The notes under the pieces were generated by a model that was not told where the DNA came from, did no database searches, and worked only from the letters and a program-made list of their open reading frames with translations. A DNA stretch of 64,000 nucleotides from Paenibacillus kobensis NBRC 15729 (GTDB taxonomy: Bacteria; Bacillota; Bacilli; Paenibacillales; Paenibacillaceae): assembly GCF_004000825.1 (NCBI RefSeq), contig NZ_BILZ01000001.1:333821-397820 (forward strand), given 5' to 3'. A program made the position numbers and the translations under genes. Positions 44,459-52,214 of this stretch are shown here, in pieces (the stretch's first letter is position 1; each line of letters begins with the position of its first letter).

Positions 44459-46342
44459 TTATTCAAGAATTGGTGCAATCGGAACCCGGATGATCAATTC
44501 CGAGCCGCCTTTTCGCTTCTTCACGATCAGTTTGCCGTTCATCGATTCAATGCTTCGTAAAGCAAAGATGAGTCCGGCATCCGTCATCAGATTCGCGAGC
44601 GGAACATCCGGCATCAATAGCGGAGTCGTGATGAACGGCTTTGCATCGTCTGTCATGCGAATGACGGCTTGCCCATCATCCGCGTATACATGCATCACAA
44701 TCCGCCCCTGTCCTTCCAAGGAATGGATCCGCTGCATCAGAATTGTAATGAGCGCTTGCTTCAGATGCGATGCTCTGCCCCGGATAAGCAGCGTCCCTTC
44801 CGAGTGGCATTCCACTTCTACGCGCTGCGCAACGAGCAGCGGATTCAGGATCGTAATCGTTTCTTTCAGTAGCTCCTGAACATTCAGCAGATCGATATCG
44901 TCCGCTTCCGGCTTCGCATATTTCAAGTAATTCGTAATGACATCGTGGGCATGGTCCAGCTCTTCCAACGCCTCTTGGAGCGGCTCTGCTTCCGAAGCGG
45001 TTCGGTGCCTTAACAACTGCACGAACCCGCGAGTAACCGATAGCGGATTGCGTACCTCATGCGCCACGGAGGCGGCAAGCTGGCTGGCCGCTTCCATCTG
45101 TGTCGATACCATTAACTGCTGCTGATACATTTCGAGTTCTCTTAAATACGATGCAGCTTGCGCATGCTCATTCACATAACGTTTGCTTAACAGCACAATC
45201 AGATGGAAGATAAATCCGGTTAATGGCCATTCCCATAGCTCAAAGGGACTTGGTCCAAATTGTTCGAACAGCCAGCAGAACTCAGCGACTGCCACAGCTA
45301 GCGCAACTGCAATGCCGATGCAGATCACAATCGCCTCTTTGTTGCGTTCCCATGCGCTTCGCAACACGTGTAAGGTAATGACAACAACCGAAACGATGAG
45401 AAGAACATCACGCAGGTCGCCTTTAAGGCATATGTATTCCCCGCTTATACGGCCAGCCGTCCACTCGTTCAAGAATGCTGCCACCAAGCTTACAGCACTG
45501 CACAATGTGACAACATAGCGCCAATACCGGATCAATCGCCGCCAACGGCTGTTAAGCCATTGCTCGAAGAAATAAACCGTTACAGGAAGACATACATAGA
45601 GCGCCGTATCGTACAGAACATCATAGAATGCCGTAAAATCACTGAAAAACAAATAAGGAAACGGACAGCTAAGCACGATCAGCATACCAATCGCCATCAC
45701 GATAATGCTGAGCGACAGCCAATTTCTAAGCTGCTCGCGCGTTAAGAAGATCGAGCAGATCAACATGACGGTCGCTACGAATAATAAGGTGACGCCTAAC
45801 GTCATGCTCGAAATATCCGCTCTCGTATAGCGGGAGGAAAGCTCATCGTATGGCCCGACAAGCGGCGCTTGACCTATCCCGATGCTGATGGCTCGATTAG
45901 TCGTCTTGCCGTACAAATAGAGCGTTTGATTTGAATCAGAAGGATGAAGCGGTACAAGTATGCGGTGATAAGGGTACCGCCCATGTGCGGTATAATCGTA
46001 TAATACGATATCCCGCTTCATCAACTTAAAGCGAAGTCCGGTCAATTCGTCGAATAGGATACCGCTGCCGTTCGCTATCTTCGGCAGGGTAATACGGACA
46101 AGAAAACTGTACTTGTCCTCATGGTTGAACGGCTGGCCAGAAATTGGAGATACGCCGGTCCATCCTCCCGGCTCATTCGCCAATTTGGGTATAAGCGATT
46201 CGTCACGCGTGTCCAGCCATTTGATATCGTACGATATTCTCGAAGTTGTCGAAGTAACAGCACTTGCGGCCGCCGCCTGTCCGCAGTAGCATACGAGAAC
46301 AATGAAGAGCATGAAGATGAGTGCTATGCGTTGCGCAGACAT
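44459..46342 (-). CDS. Membrane sensor kinase 1: phospho-acceptor His kept, ATP-binding domain degenerate
   Basis: A 627-residue protein with signal peptide (1 to about 25), an extracytoplasmic beta-rich domain (about 26-195), seven hydrophobic segments (about 200-405) of 7TM sensor type, and a cytoplasmic kinase core. The H box is intact: SVAHEVRNPLSVTRGF with His428, very like sporulation kinases. The ATPase domain is eroded: the N box reads LITILMQRIHS without Asn, the DxGxG box is replaced by MTDDAKPF, and GxGLGL by DAGLIFA. It should accept a phosphoryl group but not make it alone. GGGAGG precedes the ATG at 46342. It faces away from the peptide gene. Confidence 0.88.
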   Translation of the reverse strand: MSAQRIALIFMLFIVLVCYCGQAAAASAVTSTTSRISYDIKWLDTRDESLIPKLANEPGGWTGVSPISGQPFNHEDKYSFLVRITLPKIANGSGILFDELTGLRFKLMKRDIVLYDYTAHGRYPYHRILVPLHPSDSNQTLYLYGKTTNRAISIGIGQAPLVGPYDELSSRYTRADISSMTLGVTLLFVATVMLICSIFLTREQLRNWLSLSIIVMAIGMLIVLSCPFPYLFFSDFTAFYDVLYDTALYVCLPVTVYFFEQWLNSRWRRLIRYWRYVVTLCSAVSLVAAFLNEWTAGRISGEYICLKGDLRDVLLIVSVVVITLHVLRSAWERNKEAIVICIGIAVALAVAVAEFCWLFEQFGPSPFELWEWPLTGFIFHLIVLLSKRYVNEHAQAASYLRELEMYQQQLMVSTQMEAASQLAASVAHEVRNPLSVTRGFVQLLRHRTASEAEPLQEALEELDHAHDVITNYLKYAKPEADDIDLLNVQELLKETITILNPLLVAQRVEVECHSEGTLLIRGRASHLKQALITILMQRIHSLEGQGRIVMHVYADDGQAVIRMTDDAKPFITTPLLMPDVPLANLMTDAGLIFALRSIESMNGKLIVKKRKGGSELIIRVPIAPILE

Positions 46343-46591
46343 TATTACACCTCCCTTGCAGTAAATAATCGTCGAATTAGGTGGCGAAATGATGAAGCAA
46401 GCCTTATACGCTGGCAAATTGCTAGGTACACAACAACGATCAGCAATAGCAGGTTATTCGATCGGGATGTTCGGCCTAGTTCTTCTAGTATAATAGCAAT
46501 GTATTTAGCGTTAAATAGATTTTTTTAGTAGAATTTGTCGATGAGGCATGGTACAATTTACCTATACCTTACAGAAAGGGTGTTACACGAC
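46343..46591. promoter_or_regulatory. Divergent promoter region, kinase 1 / peptide precursor
   Basis: 249 bp. Plus strand: an extended -10 TGGTACAAT (46549-46557) lies about 35 bp before the precursor ATG and overlaps the end of GTCGAT-N4-CATGG (46537-46551). Minus strand: TTTAAC (46510-46515), 17-bp spacer and TATACT (46487-46492) are a possible promoter for kinase 1. The two are back to back. Confidence 0.45.
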
Positions 46592-46834
46592 ATGTCCTTA
46601 TCATCTGAACAGCTGCAAGCTCAAATTATCGAGAAAGCATGGGGCGACCCGGTCTTCAAACAACAACTGCTCGACAATCCGAAAGAAGCGATTCTAGCTG
46701 TATTCGGTATTGAAATTCCTGCGGACATTCAGTTAACGGTCGTTGAAGAAACGGAATCCAGCCTTTATCTCGTGATTCCGCCAGCACCTACTTCTGGTAT
46801 TAGCAATCTTAAGTCCCAAGTCGCAATGTGGTAA
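46592..46834 (+). CDS. NHLP-leader RiPP precursor ending in Trp (candidate prenylated signal peptide)
   Basis: An 80-residue precursor. Residues 1 to about 66 match the nitrile-hydratase-like leader (NHLP/proteusin) family: QIIEKAWGDPVFKQQLLDNP, the IEIPADIQLTVVEET segment and LYLVIPPAP. The remaining 14 residues (TSGISNLKSQVAMW) are the candidate core and end in Trp80. The ATG at 46592 has AAAGGGTG 9 nt upstream; an in-frame ATG at 46535 lacks such a site. A very strong terminator follows, so a small abundant transcript is expected. No NHLM exporter or peptidase gene is nearby. The neighbours, a prenyl-synthase-like gene and two kinases, suggest a pheromone rather than an antibiotic; this is inference. 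Confidence 0.85.
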   Translation: MSLSSEQLQAQIIEKAWGDPVFKQQLLDNPKEAILAVFGIEIPADIQLTVVEETESSLYLVIPPAPTSGISNLKSQVAMW

Positions 46835-46841
46835 TCAATCG

Positions 46842-46872
46842 AACGCGCCAGGCGCTAAGCGCCTGGCGCGTT
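46842..46872. terminator. Strong terminator after the peptide precursor
   Basis: A 14-bp perfect GC-rich stem (46842-46855 with 46859-46872) has a 3-nt loop and is followed by a T-rich tract. It lies between the precursor stop and the stop of kinase 2 and may serve both. Confidence 0.92.
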
Positions 46873-46875
46873 ATT

Positions 46876-48777
46876 TTATTGAGCTGCCTTGCTGTCAGCG
46901 GCGGCCGGTATGCGAATCCATGCCGTAGTGCCTTCCCCGATGGTGCTGGTGAACGATAAAGTCCCATTCATTCGTTCGATCAGTTGGAAAGTCGTCATCA
47001 AACCAAGTCCGGTACCATTGGCTTTACCGGCAGTGAAGTAAGGATTCCCCAACCGGTTCAAGGATTGTTCGTCCATTCCTCTTCCGTTATCCGCAACGAG
47101 TATTACAATCGAATCCAGTTCCAAGTAGGCGCTGAGACGAATTCGTCCTTCTCCGTCCAAAGCTTCCAACCCGTTCTTGATGAGATTAAGCAGAGACTGT
47201 CTGAACTGGTCACGATTCCCGTACCCATACAAATTGTCCGCTGCATCCAACTCAATGAAGCCTCCTTGAAGCATGGCAAACGGCTGAACGATATCACTGA
47301 CTTGTTCAAGCTCTTCTCGAATATGCAGATGGCTGGATTCGGCTTCAGACCCGTCCATCAGATTGAAGTAGTTGCTCAATATCGATGAGGCACGTTCCAG
47401 TTCTTCGATTGCAAGCTTGATGTGACCGCTCTCTCTAGCCTGCTCTGCGCGTCCAGCGATTTGGAGCAGTAGTTCCTTCGTCTTTCCAAGCGGTTCGTTC
47501 ACTTCTTGTGCAATCGAAGGCGCCAGCTCATGTATGGCTCCGATTTTTTCCGAATGCTGCATCTTACCGATGTACTCATGAAGCTCCTTCGAATATTGAA
47601 TCACTTTCTTATGGTTGTCCGCCATCCTTCTGCCGAGCAGAATAATGAGAGATCCGATAAACAGTACGATTCCGAGCTTCCACAGATACAGATCATAAGC
47701 TTTCTCCTGCATATAGAACCAGATCAGTTCCCCCGTACCGATTACGGCGAACGCTCCGATTCCTGCTGCTAATATGCCTGCATCTTTATTCCCCCGCTTG
47801 GCATAGACGATAGTAGCGATTAAGATAAGCGGGAATTGAATGATCATAATAATGCCCAGTACGGTTACTGCGAAGAAGTAATAGATGGAGAAATATTGTC
47901 CGTCCGTCAAAATATTCGTCACCAATGCAGCGCATAAGAACAACGAGTAAGCGATCTGCGCCTTCCGGAACCGGGTGAAGAAACGGTACTTGCCCGGACC
48001 GAATATTTGTTCGAAGAAATAGGTAAGAGCAGGAAGAAAGAATACAAGCGATGTATCGAACATCTGATAGAACCATTCTCCGAAGCTGTTAAAATACATA
48101 TAAATCGATGGCGCATAGGTAATCATCATCACACCGATGGAGAGAATCATCGTACTAAGTGACAGCCAAGGCCCCCATTGGTTGCGCTTCAGAAACCACA
48201 TACATGCGTACATGACGAGCGAGACGAATATAAAGCCTCCGCCAAGCACAATATCTCGAATGTTCGCTCTCGCATTCATTTGTTCGATCGATTCATGCGG
48301 GCCTACATAGAAGCCTTTACTAAGACCTGCCCGGTCGCGGTCCGTCTCGGCATGAATCATAACTTCGCCGCCGTTCGACAGATCGGGAAGCGCGGTGACG
48401 ATCCGATATTTGTCATACGAGTAGGATCGCGAGGAATGATAGACGAGCGTGCCATTCATCGTAATCGATACTTCCTTCGCGTACAAATTCGGAATAAAGA
48501 GGCTTTCTTCTTCGCTGCTTGGGGGCAGGTCGAACCGGATCCAGACCGATTTCGCGTCGCTAGGCAGCTCAGGTGCACGTTCTTCCGACAATCGAACCGA
48601 TGTCCATTGCCCGCCAGGCGTATCTTGCGATTGGGTCTGCCAACGCTGAAGCCAATTGTTGATGTATCGAACGGAAGACTGATCGCCTGCCTGTTCTGCA
48701 TGCATTACTGGCATTAGCATGACGAATAAAATCACGGTGACCATACATAATCGTGTTGAAAATATCCAAAAGTTCAC
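46876..48777 (-). CDS. Membrane sensor kinase 2: ATPase motifs kept, phospho-acceptor His replaced by Gln
   Basis: A 633-residue protein of the same plan as kinase 1: signal peptide (1 to about 28), extracytoplasmic domain (about 29-185), seven hydrophobic segments (about 190-395), coiled linker, dimerisation helices and ATPase domain. The ATPase part is complete: N box QSLLNLIKNGLEAL, DNGRGMDE, NGTGLGLMTT. The H box reads SIAQEVNEPLG, with Gln424 (codon CAA) where the phospho-acceptor His belongs, so it cannot autophosphorylate there. It could phosphorylate His428 of kinase 1 in a mixed dimer. GTG start with AAGGGG upstream. Four TTTCGA boxes lie in its promoter region. Confidence 0.88.
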   Translation of the reverse strand: MNFWIFSTRLCMVTVILFVMLMPVMHAEQAGDQSSVRYINNWLQRWQTQSQDTPGGQWTSVRLSEERAPELPSDAKSVWIRFDLPPSSEEESLFIPNLYAKEVSITMNGTLVYHSSRSYSYDKYRIVTALPDLSNGGEVMIHAETDRDRAGLSKGFYVGPHESIEQMNARANIRDIVLGGGFIFVSLVMYACMWFLKRNQWGPWLSLSTMILSIGVMMITYAPSIYMYFNSFGEWFYQMFDTSLVFFLPALTYFFEQIFGPGKYRFFTRFRKAQIAYSLFLCAALVTNILTDGQYFSIYYFFAVTVLGIIMIIQFPLILIATIVYAKRGNKDAGILAAGIGAFAVIGTGELIWFYMQEKAYDLYLWKLGIVLFIGSLIILLGRRMADNHKKVIQYSKELHEYIGKMQHSEKIGAIHELAPSIAQEVNEPLGKTKELLLQIAGRAEQARESGHIKLAIEELERASSILSNYFNLMDGSEAESSHLHIREELEQVSDIVQPFAMLQGGFIELDAADNLYGYGNRDQFRQSLLNLIKNGLEALDGEGRIRLSAYLELDSIVILVADNGRGMDEQSLNRLGNPYFTAGKANGTGLGLMTTFQLIERMNGTLSFTSTIGEGTTAWIRIPAAADSKAAQ

Positions 48778-48811
48778 TGTCAGTTCCCCTTGAATTATGT
48801 CATACTGACAT

Positions 48812-48872
48812 TTTCGACATCTTTCGATGCAAACCTTCTCTTTTCGATATTATTTTCCAGTAAATTTTTCGA
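48812..48872 (-). promoter_or_regulatory. Four TTTCGA boxes upstream of kinase 2
   Basis: TTTCGA occurs at 48812-48817, 48822-48827, 48842-48847 and 48867-48872. The first three are spaced by 10 and 20 bp, i.e. on one face of the helix. A TGTCATACTGACA palindrome lies at 48799-48811. These could be binding sites for a regulator of the kinase 2 gene. Confidence 0.4.
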
Positions 48873-48890
48873 CACGAGCTGACCTTATTA

Positions 48891-48938
48891 AAAACAAAAC
48901 AAGGCCGCAGGGTACATCGCGCGGCCTTGTTTTGTTTT
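48891..48938 (-). terminator. Terminator of the GNAT gene
   Basis: An 18-bp perfect stem (48891-48908 with 48921-48938); its lower part is A/T-rich and can itself supply the U-tract in either direction. Confidence 0.8.
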
Positions 48939-48944
48939 TAGCTT

Positions 48945-49454
48945 TTACAGTTTTTTGTAATAAAAGTTCGTAGCATGCAATCCTCCATCGGCAGATCGTG
49001 CATACTCCGGAATGGATCCTGCAGCCACATATCCCATCGATTGATAGAGCTTATTGGAAGGGTCCCCTTCTCTTGTGTCGAGCACAAGCAGCGATATGCC
49101 TCTCTCCTTCGCTATTCGCTCAGCCTCTTGCATAAGTGCACGGGCAATCCCGCGGCGTCGATACTTGGGGCTCGTCATTAGCTTCGCAATTTCGGCTCTA
49201 TGCGCTCCGTTTGCCTTAACGGAATATTGCACTTGAACCGTACCCGCCACATGATTGTCGACCGTTGCGATAATCAGACTAACGTCCGGATCAATGGCGG
49301 ACCGCCAATAATCGGCCGCTTCAGTCAAGCTCAGCGGCGGCAAGAATCCGACCGATGCCCCATCCTCTACGACGTCGACGAGCAACTGAGCTAACTCATC
49401 AAGACGTTCCATCTTTGTCGTCACCATCTCGATCGAATATGGCTTATTAATCAA
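48945..49454 (-). CDS. GNAT family N-acetyltransferase
   Basis: A 169-residue acetyltransferase with motif A in AEIAKLMTSPKYRRRGIARALMQEAE (split: AEIAKLMTSPKY and RRRGIARALMQEAE, about 90-115), a following ISLLVLDTREG strand and motif B SNKLYQSMGYVAAG. The start is TTG at 49454, preceded by GGATGGTGG. Divergent from the LysR gene. Substrate unknown. Confidence 0.87.
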   Translation of the reverse strand: MINKPYSIEMVTTKMERLDELAQLLVDVVEDGASVGFLPPLSLTEAADYWRSAIDPDVSLIIATVDNHVAGTVQVQYSVKANGAHRAEIAKLMTSPKYRRRGIARALMQEAERIAKERGISLLVLDTREGDPSNKLYQSMGYVAAGSIPEYARSADGGLHATNFYYKKL

Positions 49455-49591
49455 TCATCCACCATCCAATCACAAAAATTTCATTGCGTTTGATGCTTCT
49501 TGGACTAGCATAATGCTTTGGGTTATTATTTGTACAACGCATTATTCGCATTATAATCATTCATAATATGAATGATAGGAGGAGTGGATTT

Positions 49592-50455
49592 ATGGATTTC
49601 GCTCAGCTCGAGGCGTTTCTTGCCGTACGACAGACACTCAATTTTACTAAAGCTGCCGAGCATTTGTTCATCTCCCAGTCAGCCATAACCGCCAGAATCA
49701 AAGCATTGGAACTTACGGTCGGCAAGCCATTATTCGCTCGGGATAACCGCAACGTTCGATTGACGCAAGCCGGTCTCTCCTTCTATCCGTACGCGGAAAG
49801 AATGGTTCAACTGTATGAGGAGAGCAAGCTGACTCTGTCCGAGCAGTTCGATCAATACATCGTTCTTAGCGGCCCGGGAGCCGTCTGGCATCATCGTTAT
49901 TTGAAACATGTGATTGCGTTCCGCCGCAGCCATCCGACCATCGCGCTGAAAATATTCAGCTATATCGATGCTGAGTATATGATCCGCGATCTTTTACTCG
50001 ACGGCATCGTTCATATTGCGGTCCGGTTCGATCCGCATGAGCATCCTCGCATAACGAATATCCCGTTGTTCGAAGATGAACTTGTACTCGTGTCGGCACA
50101 AGAAGGACTTCAGGTCGAACGGGACGATTTCTTCTCGCCGAACTACTGCCATGCCGGCTTCGACATTCCAGATTGGTTCGAGAGCATCGTCGGTCCTGGA
50201 TATATCCCGTCCATGCAGCTCGATCATACCGGCATAATAGTTACACTTATGCTCAAGAGCGAAATGTTCGGTTTCCTCAGCCGCACTGCCGTTCAGCCCT
50301 ATCTCGATGAGAAGAAACTGTTCCTAGCGGAGCATGGATTCGAAATGCCGAAGATTCGGGGTTATGCAACCGTGCTGACGGAACAACTCAAACAGGCGAA
50401 TGTGAAGCTTGGCTTAAGCATGCTTGGAATTGAATATCCAATTGAAGCGGAATGA
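49592..50455 (+). CDS. LysR family transcriptional regulator
   Basis: A 287-residue regulator. The N-terminal winged helix-turn-helix reads LEAFLAVRQTLNFTKAAEHL, then FISQSAITARIKALEL (about 5-42), and a substrate-binding domain spans about 85-280. AGGAGG lies before the ATG at 49592; an in-frame ATG at 49568 precedes that site and is rejected. LysR proteins often control the divergent neighbour, here the GNAT gene at 48945-49454, but no operator is evident. Confidence 0.93.
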   Translation: MDFAQLEAFLAVRQTLNFTKAAEHLFISQSAITARIKALELTVGKPLFARDNRNVRLTQAGLSFYPYAERMVQLYEESKLTLSEQFDQYIVLSGPGAVWHHRYLKHVIAFRRSHPTIALKIFSYIDAEYMIRDLLLDGIVHIAVRFDPHEHPRITNIPLFEDELVLVSAQEGLQVERDDFFSPNYCHAGFDIPDWFESIVGPGYIPSMQLDHTGIIVTLMLKSEMFGFLSRTAVQPYLDEKKLFLAEHGFEMPKIRGYATVLTEQLKQANVKLGLSMLGIEYPIEAE

Positions 50456-50593
50456 CAGTATGTCCTGCCCTAACGGAGCGTTATTCTTAACGAAATTATT
50501 AAAATAATGACGATGTCCTATTACGAATCAGTGTCAAGCGGCATATGATAAAGCACATAAACAAATAGATCCTCCAGCGAGGAGGTGATCAAT

Positions 50594-50881
50594 ATGACAA
50601 TGTTGCTCACAGACTGGATGCTTTACTCGCTTTGGATCGTGCTTGGTTTCATGGCTCTTGACTTCCTGGCCGGCCTCTACAAATCTCTTCGCACTAGCAA
50701 ATTCTCTCCTTCGTTGATCCTCGATTACTTGCAAGACATGCTGTACTACGTCCTTCCGCTTCTGCTGCTTGCCAGCCTTTCCGCGCTTGACAAGACGGGT
50801 TGGCTCGTATCGGTCGGCTATTATGTCGGTGCTCTTGGGTTAGTTCTCAAGTATTTGCTTTCTTTGAAAAGCAAATTGTAA
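50594..50881 (+). CDS. Small holin-like membrane protein (95 aa)
   Basis: A 95-residue protein with three hydrophobic segments (about 6-26, 45-65, 70-88) separated by a basic/polar loop (GLYKSLRTSKFSPS). Size and topology resemble phage-holin-family proteins, many of which are chromosomal and of unknown role. No endolysin or phage gene is adjacent. GAGGAGGTGATCAAT before ATG 50594 is a very strong initiation site. A terminator follows. Confidence 0.72.
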   Translation: MTMLLTDWMLYSLWIVLGFMALDFLAGLYKSLRTSKFSPSLILDYLQDMLYYVLPLLLLASLSALDKTGWLVSVGYYVGALGLVLKYLLSLKSKL

Positions 50882-50895
50882 CCGTATACACGACT

Positions 50896-50926
50896 GCTCT
50901 GGAACGTGGTTTCCAGAGCTTTTTTC
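50896..50926 (+). terminator. Terminator of the holin-like gene
   Basis: GCTCTGGAA (50896-50904) pairs with TTCCAGAGC (50911-50919), followed by T6. Confidence 0.9.
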
Positions 50927-50937
50927 TTGATAAAATA

Positions 50938-50986
50938 GAAAAAAGGGCTATCCCAAGCCATTCGAAGATGACTTACGGGATAGCCC
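50938..50986 (-). terminator. Terminator of asd
   Basis: GGGCTATCCC (50945-50954) pairs with GGGATAGCCC (50977-50986), with an inner AAGCCAT/ATGACTT arm. T6 follows on the minus strand. Confidence 0.88.
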
Positions 50987-51013
50987 TATTGTATTTATAA
51001 CGTATATTCTTGA

Positions 51014-52099
51014 TTATTTCGCTTGAATGTAGCCTTCCGCTTTCAACAGCTCAGCGATCAGGACAGCGCCGCCTGCTGCGCCGCGTACCGTGTTATGCGA
51101 CAAGCCGACGAATTTGTAATCGTACAGCGAATCTTCACGGAGACGGCCGACCGATACGCCCATGCCGCGCTCGATGTCACGGTCCAGCTTCGTCTGCGGT
51201 CTGTTCTCTTCTTCGAAATACGTAATGAATTGTTTCGGAGCGCTAGGCAGCTCAAGCAGCTGAGGCTTGCCTGCGAATTGCGACCAACGTGCGAGAATTT
51301 CTTCTTTCGAAGGCTTGTTCTCGAACTTCACGAATACCGTCGCCAAGTGGCCGTCCGTTACCGGAACGCGAATGCACTGCGTCGTAATATGCGGTGCGCT
51401 TGCTTTTACGATTTCGCCGTTCTCGACCGTACCCCAAATGCGCAGCGGCTCTTGCTCGCTCTTCTCTTCTTCACCGCCGATGTACGGAATCACGTTATCG
51501 AGCATTTCCGGCCAGTCAGTGAAGTTCTTGCCCGCTCCGGAAATTGCTTGATATGTCGAAGCGACAACTTCCGTAGGCTTGAAATCAAGCAGCGCGTTAA
51601 GTGCCGGCACATAGCTTTGGATCGAGCAATTCGGCTTAACCGCGATGAAGCCCGTCGTCGTGCCCAGACGTTTGCGCTGATCAGCGATTACTTCTAGATG
51701 ATTGTCGTTGATTTCCGGAATAACCATCGGCACGTCCGCTGTCCAGCGGTGAGCCGAGTTGTTGGAGACAACCGGCGTTCCCGTGCGGGCATACGCTTCT
51801 TCCAACGCTTGAATGTCTTTCTTGTTCATATCAACAGCACAGAAAATGAAATCAACTTCAGACGCTACTTCTTCAACCTTCGAAGCGTCCTTCACGACAA
51901 TGTTCTTCACTGCTTCCGGAATCGGAGTGGACAGCTTCCATCTTCCTTTAACCGACTCTTCGTACGTTTTGCCTGCGGAGCCTGCACTTGCTGCAATGCC
52001 CGTTACCTCAAACCATGGATGCTGATCGAGCAGCTCGACGAAGCGCTGCCCTACCATACCCGTTCCTCCGACGATACCTACTTTCAATTTTGCTGACAT
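51014..52099 (-). CDS. asd: Aspartate-semialdehyde dehydrogenase, archaeal/fungal type
   Basis: A 361-residue enzyme of the aspartate pathway that reduces aspartyl phosphate to the semialdehyde, the branch point for lysine/diaminopimelate, threonine and methionine. NADP-binding motif GIVGGTGMVGQRFVELL at the N-terminus; catalytic Cys in AVKPNCSIQSYVPAL (about residue 155); substrate-binding SGAGKNF; conserved His in RVPVTDGHLATVFVKF. The sequence type is that of archaeal/fungal ASADH rather than the usual bacterial form. A T-box leader lies upstream. Confidence 0.94.
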   Translation of the reverse strand: MSAKLKVGIVGGTGMVGQRFVELLDQHPWFEVTGIAASAGSAGKTYEESVKGRWKLSTPIPEAVKNIVVKDASKVEEVASEVDFIFCAVDMNKKDIQALEEAYARTGTPVVSNNSAHRWTADVPMVIPEINDNHLEVIADQRKRLGTTTGFIAVKPNCSIQSYVPALNALLDFKPTEVVASTYQAISGAGKNFTDWPEMLDNVIPYIGGEEEKSEQEPLRIWGTVENGEIVKASAPHITTQCIRVPVTDGHLATVFVKFENKPSKEEILARWSQFAGKPQLLELPSAPKQFITYFEEENRPQTKLDRDIERGMGVSVGRLREDSLYDYKFVGLSHNTVRGAAGGAVLIAELLKAEGYIQAK

Positions 52100-52214
52100 G
52101 ATCTATTCAATCCTTTCATTTAGGCATATTCATTGTATCAAGACTGCTTAAACGTTATCAATGGATACTACTTCATGTACCTTATGTCGAAAATACAAAG
52201 CAGTTTCCAATTTC

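Noticed and set aside
46535..46591. 19-codon N-terminal extension of the NHLP precursor
   Set aside because: The extension overlaps the promoter and lacks a ribosome-binding site; ATG 46592 starts the normal NHLP leader.
46876..48777. Reading kinase 2 as a pseudogene
   Set aside because: The frame is intact over 633 codons, the ATPase motifs are complete, and only the phospho-acceptor position is changed, which speaks for a specialised rather than dead protein.
50594..50881. Holin-like gene as the edge of a prophage
   Set aside because: No endolysin, structural, integrase or attachment-site sequence is nearby; flanking genes are metabolic.
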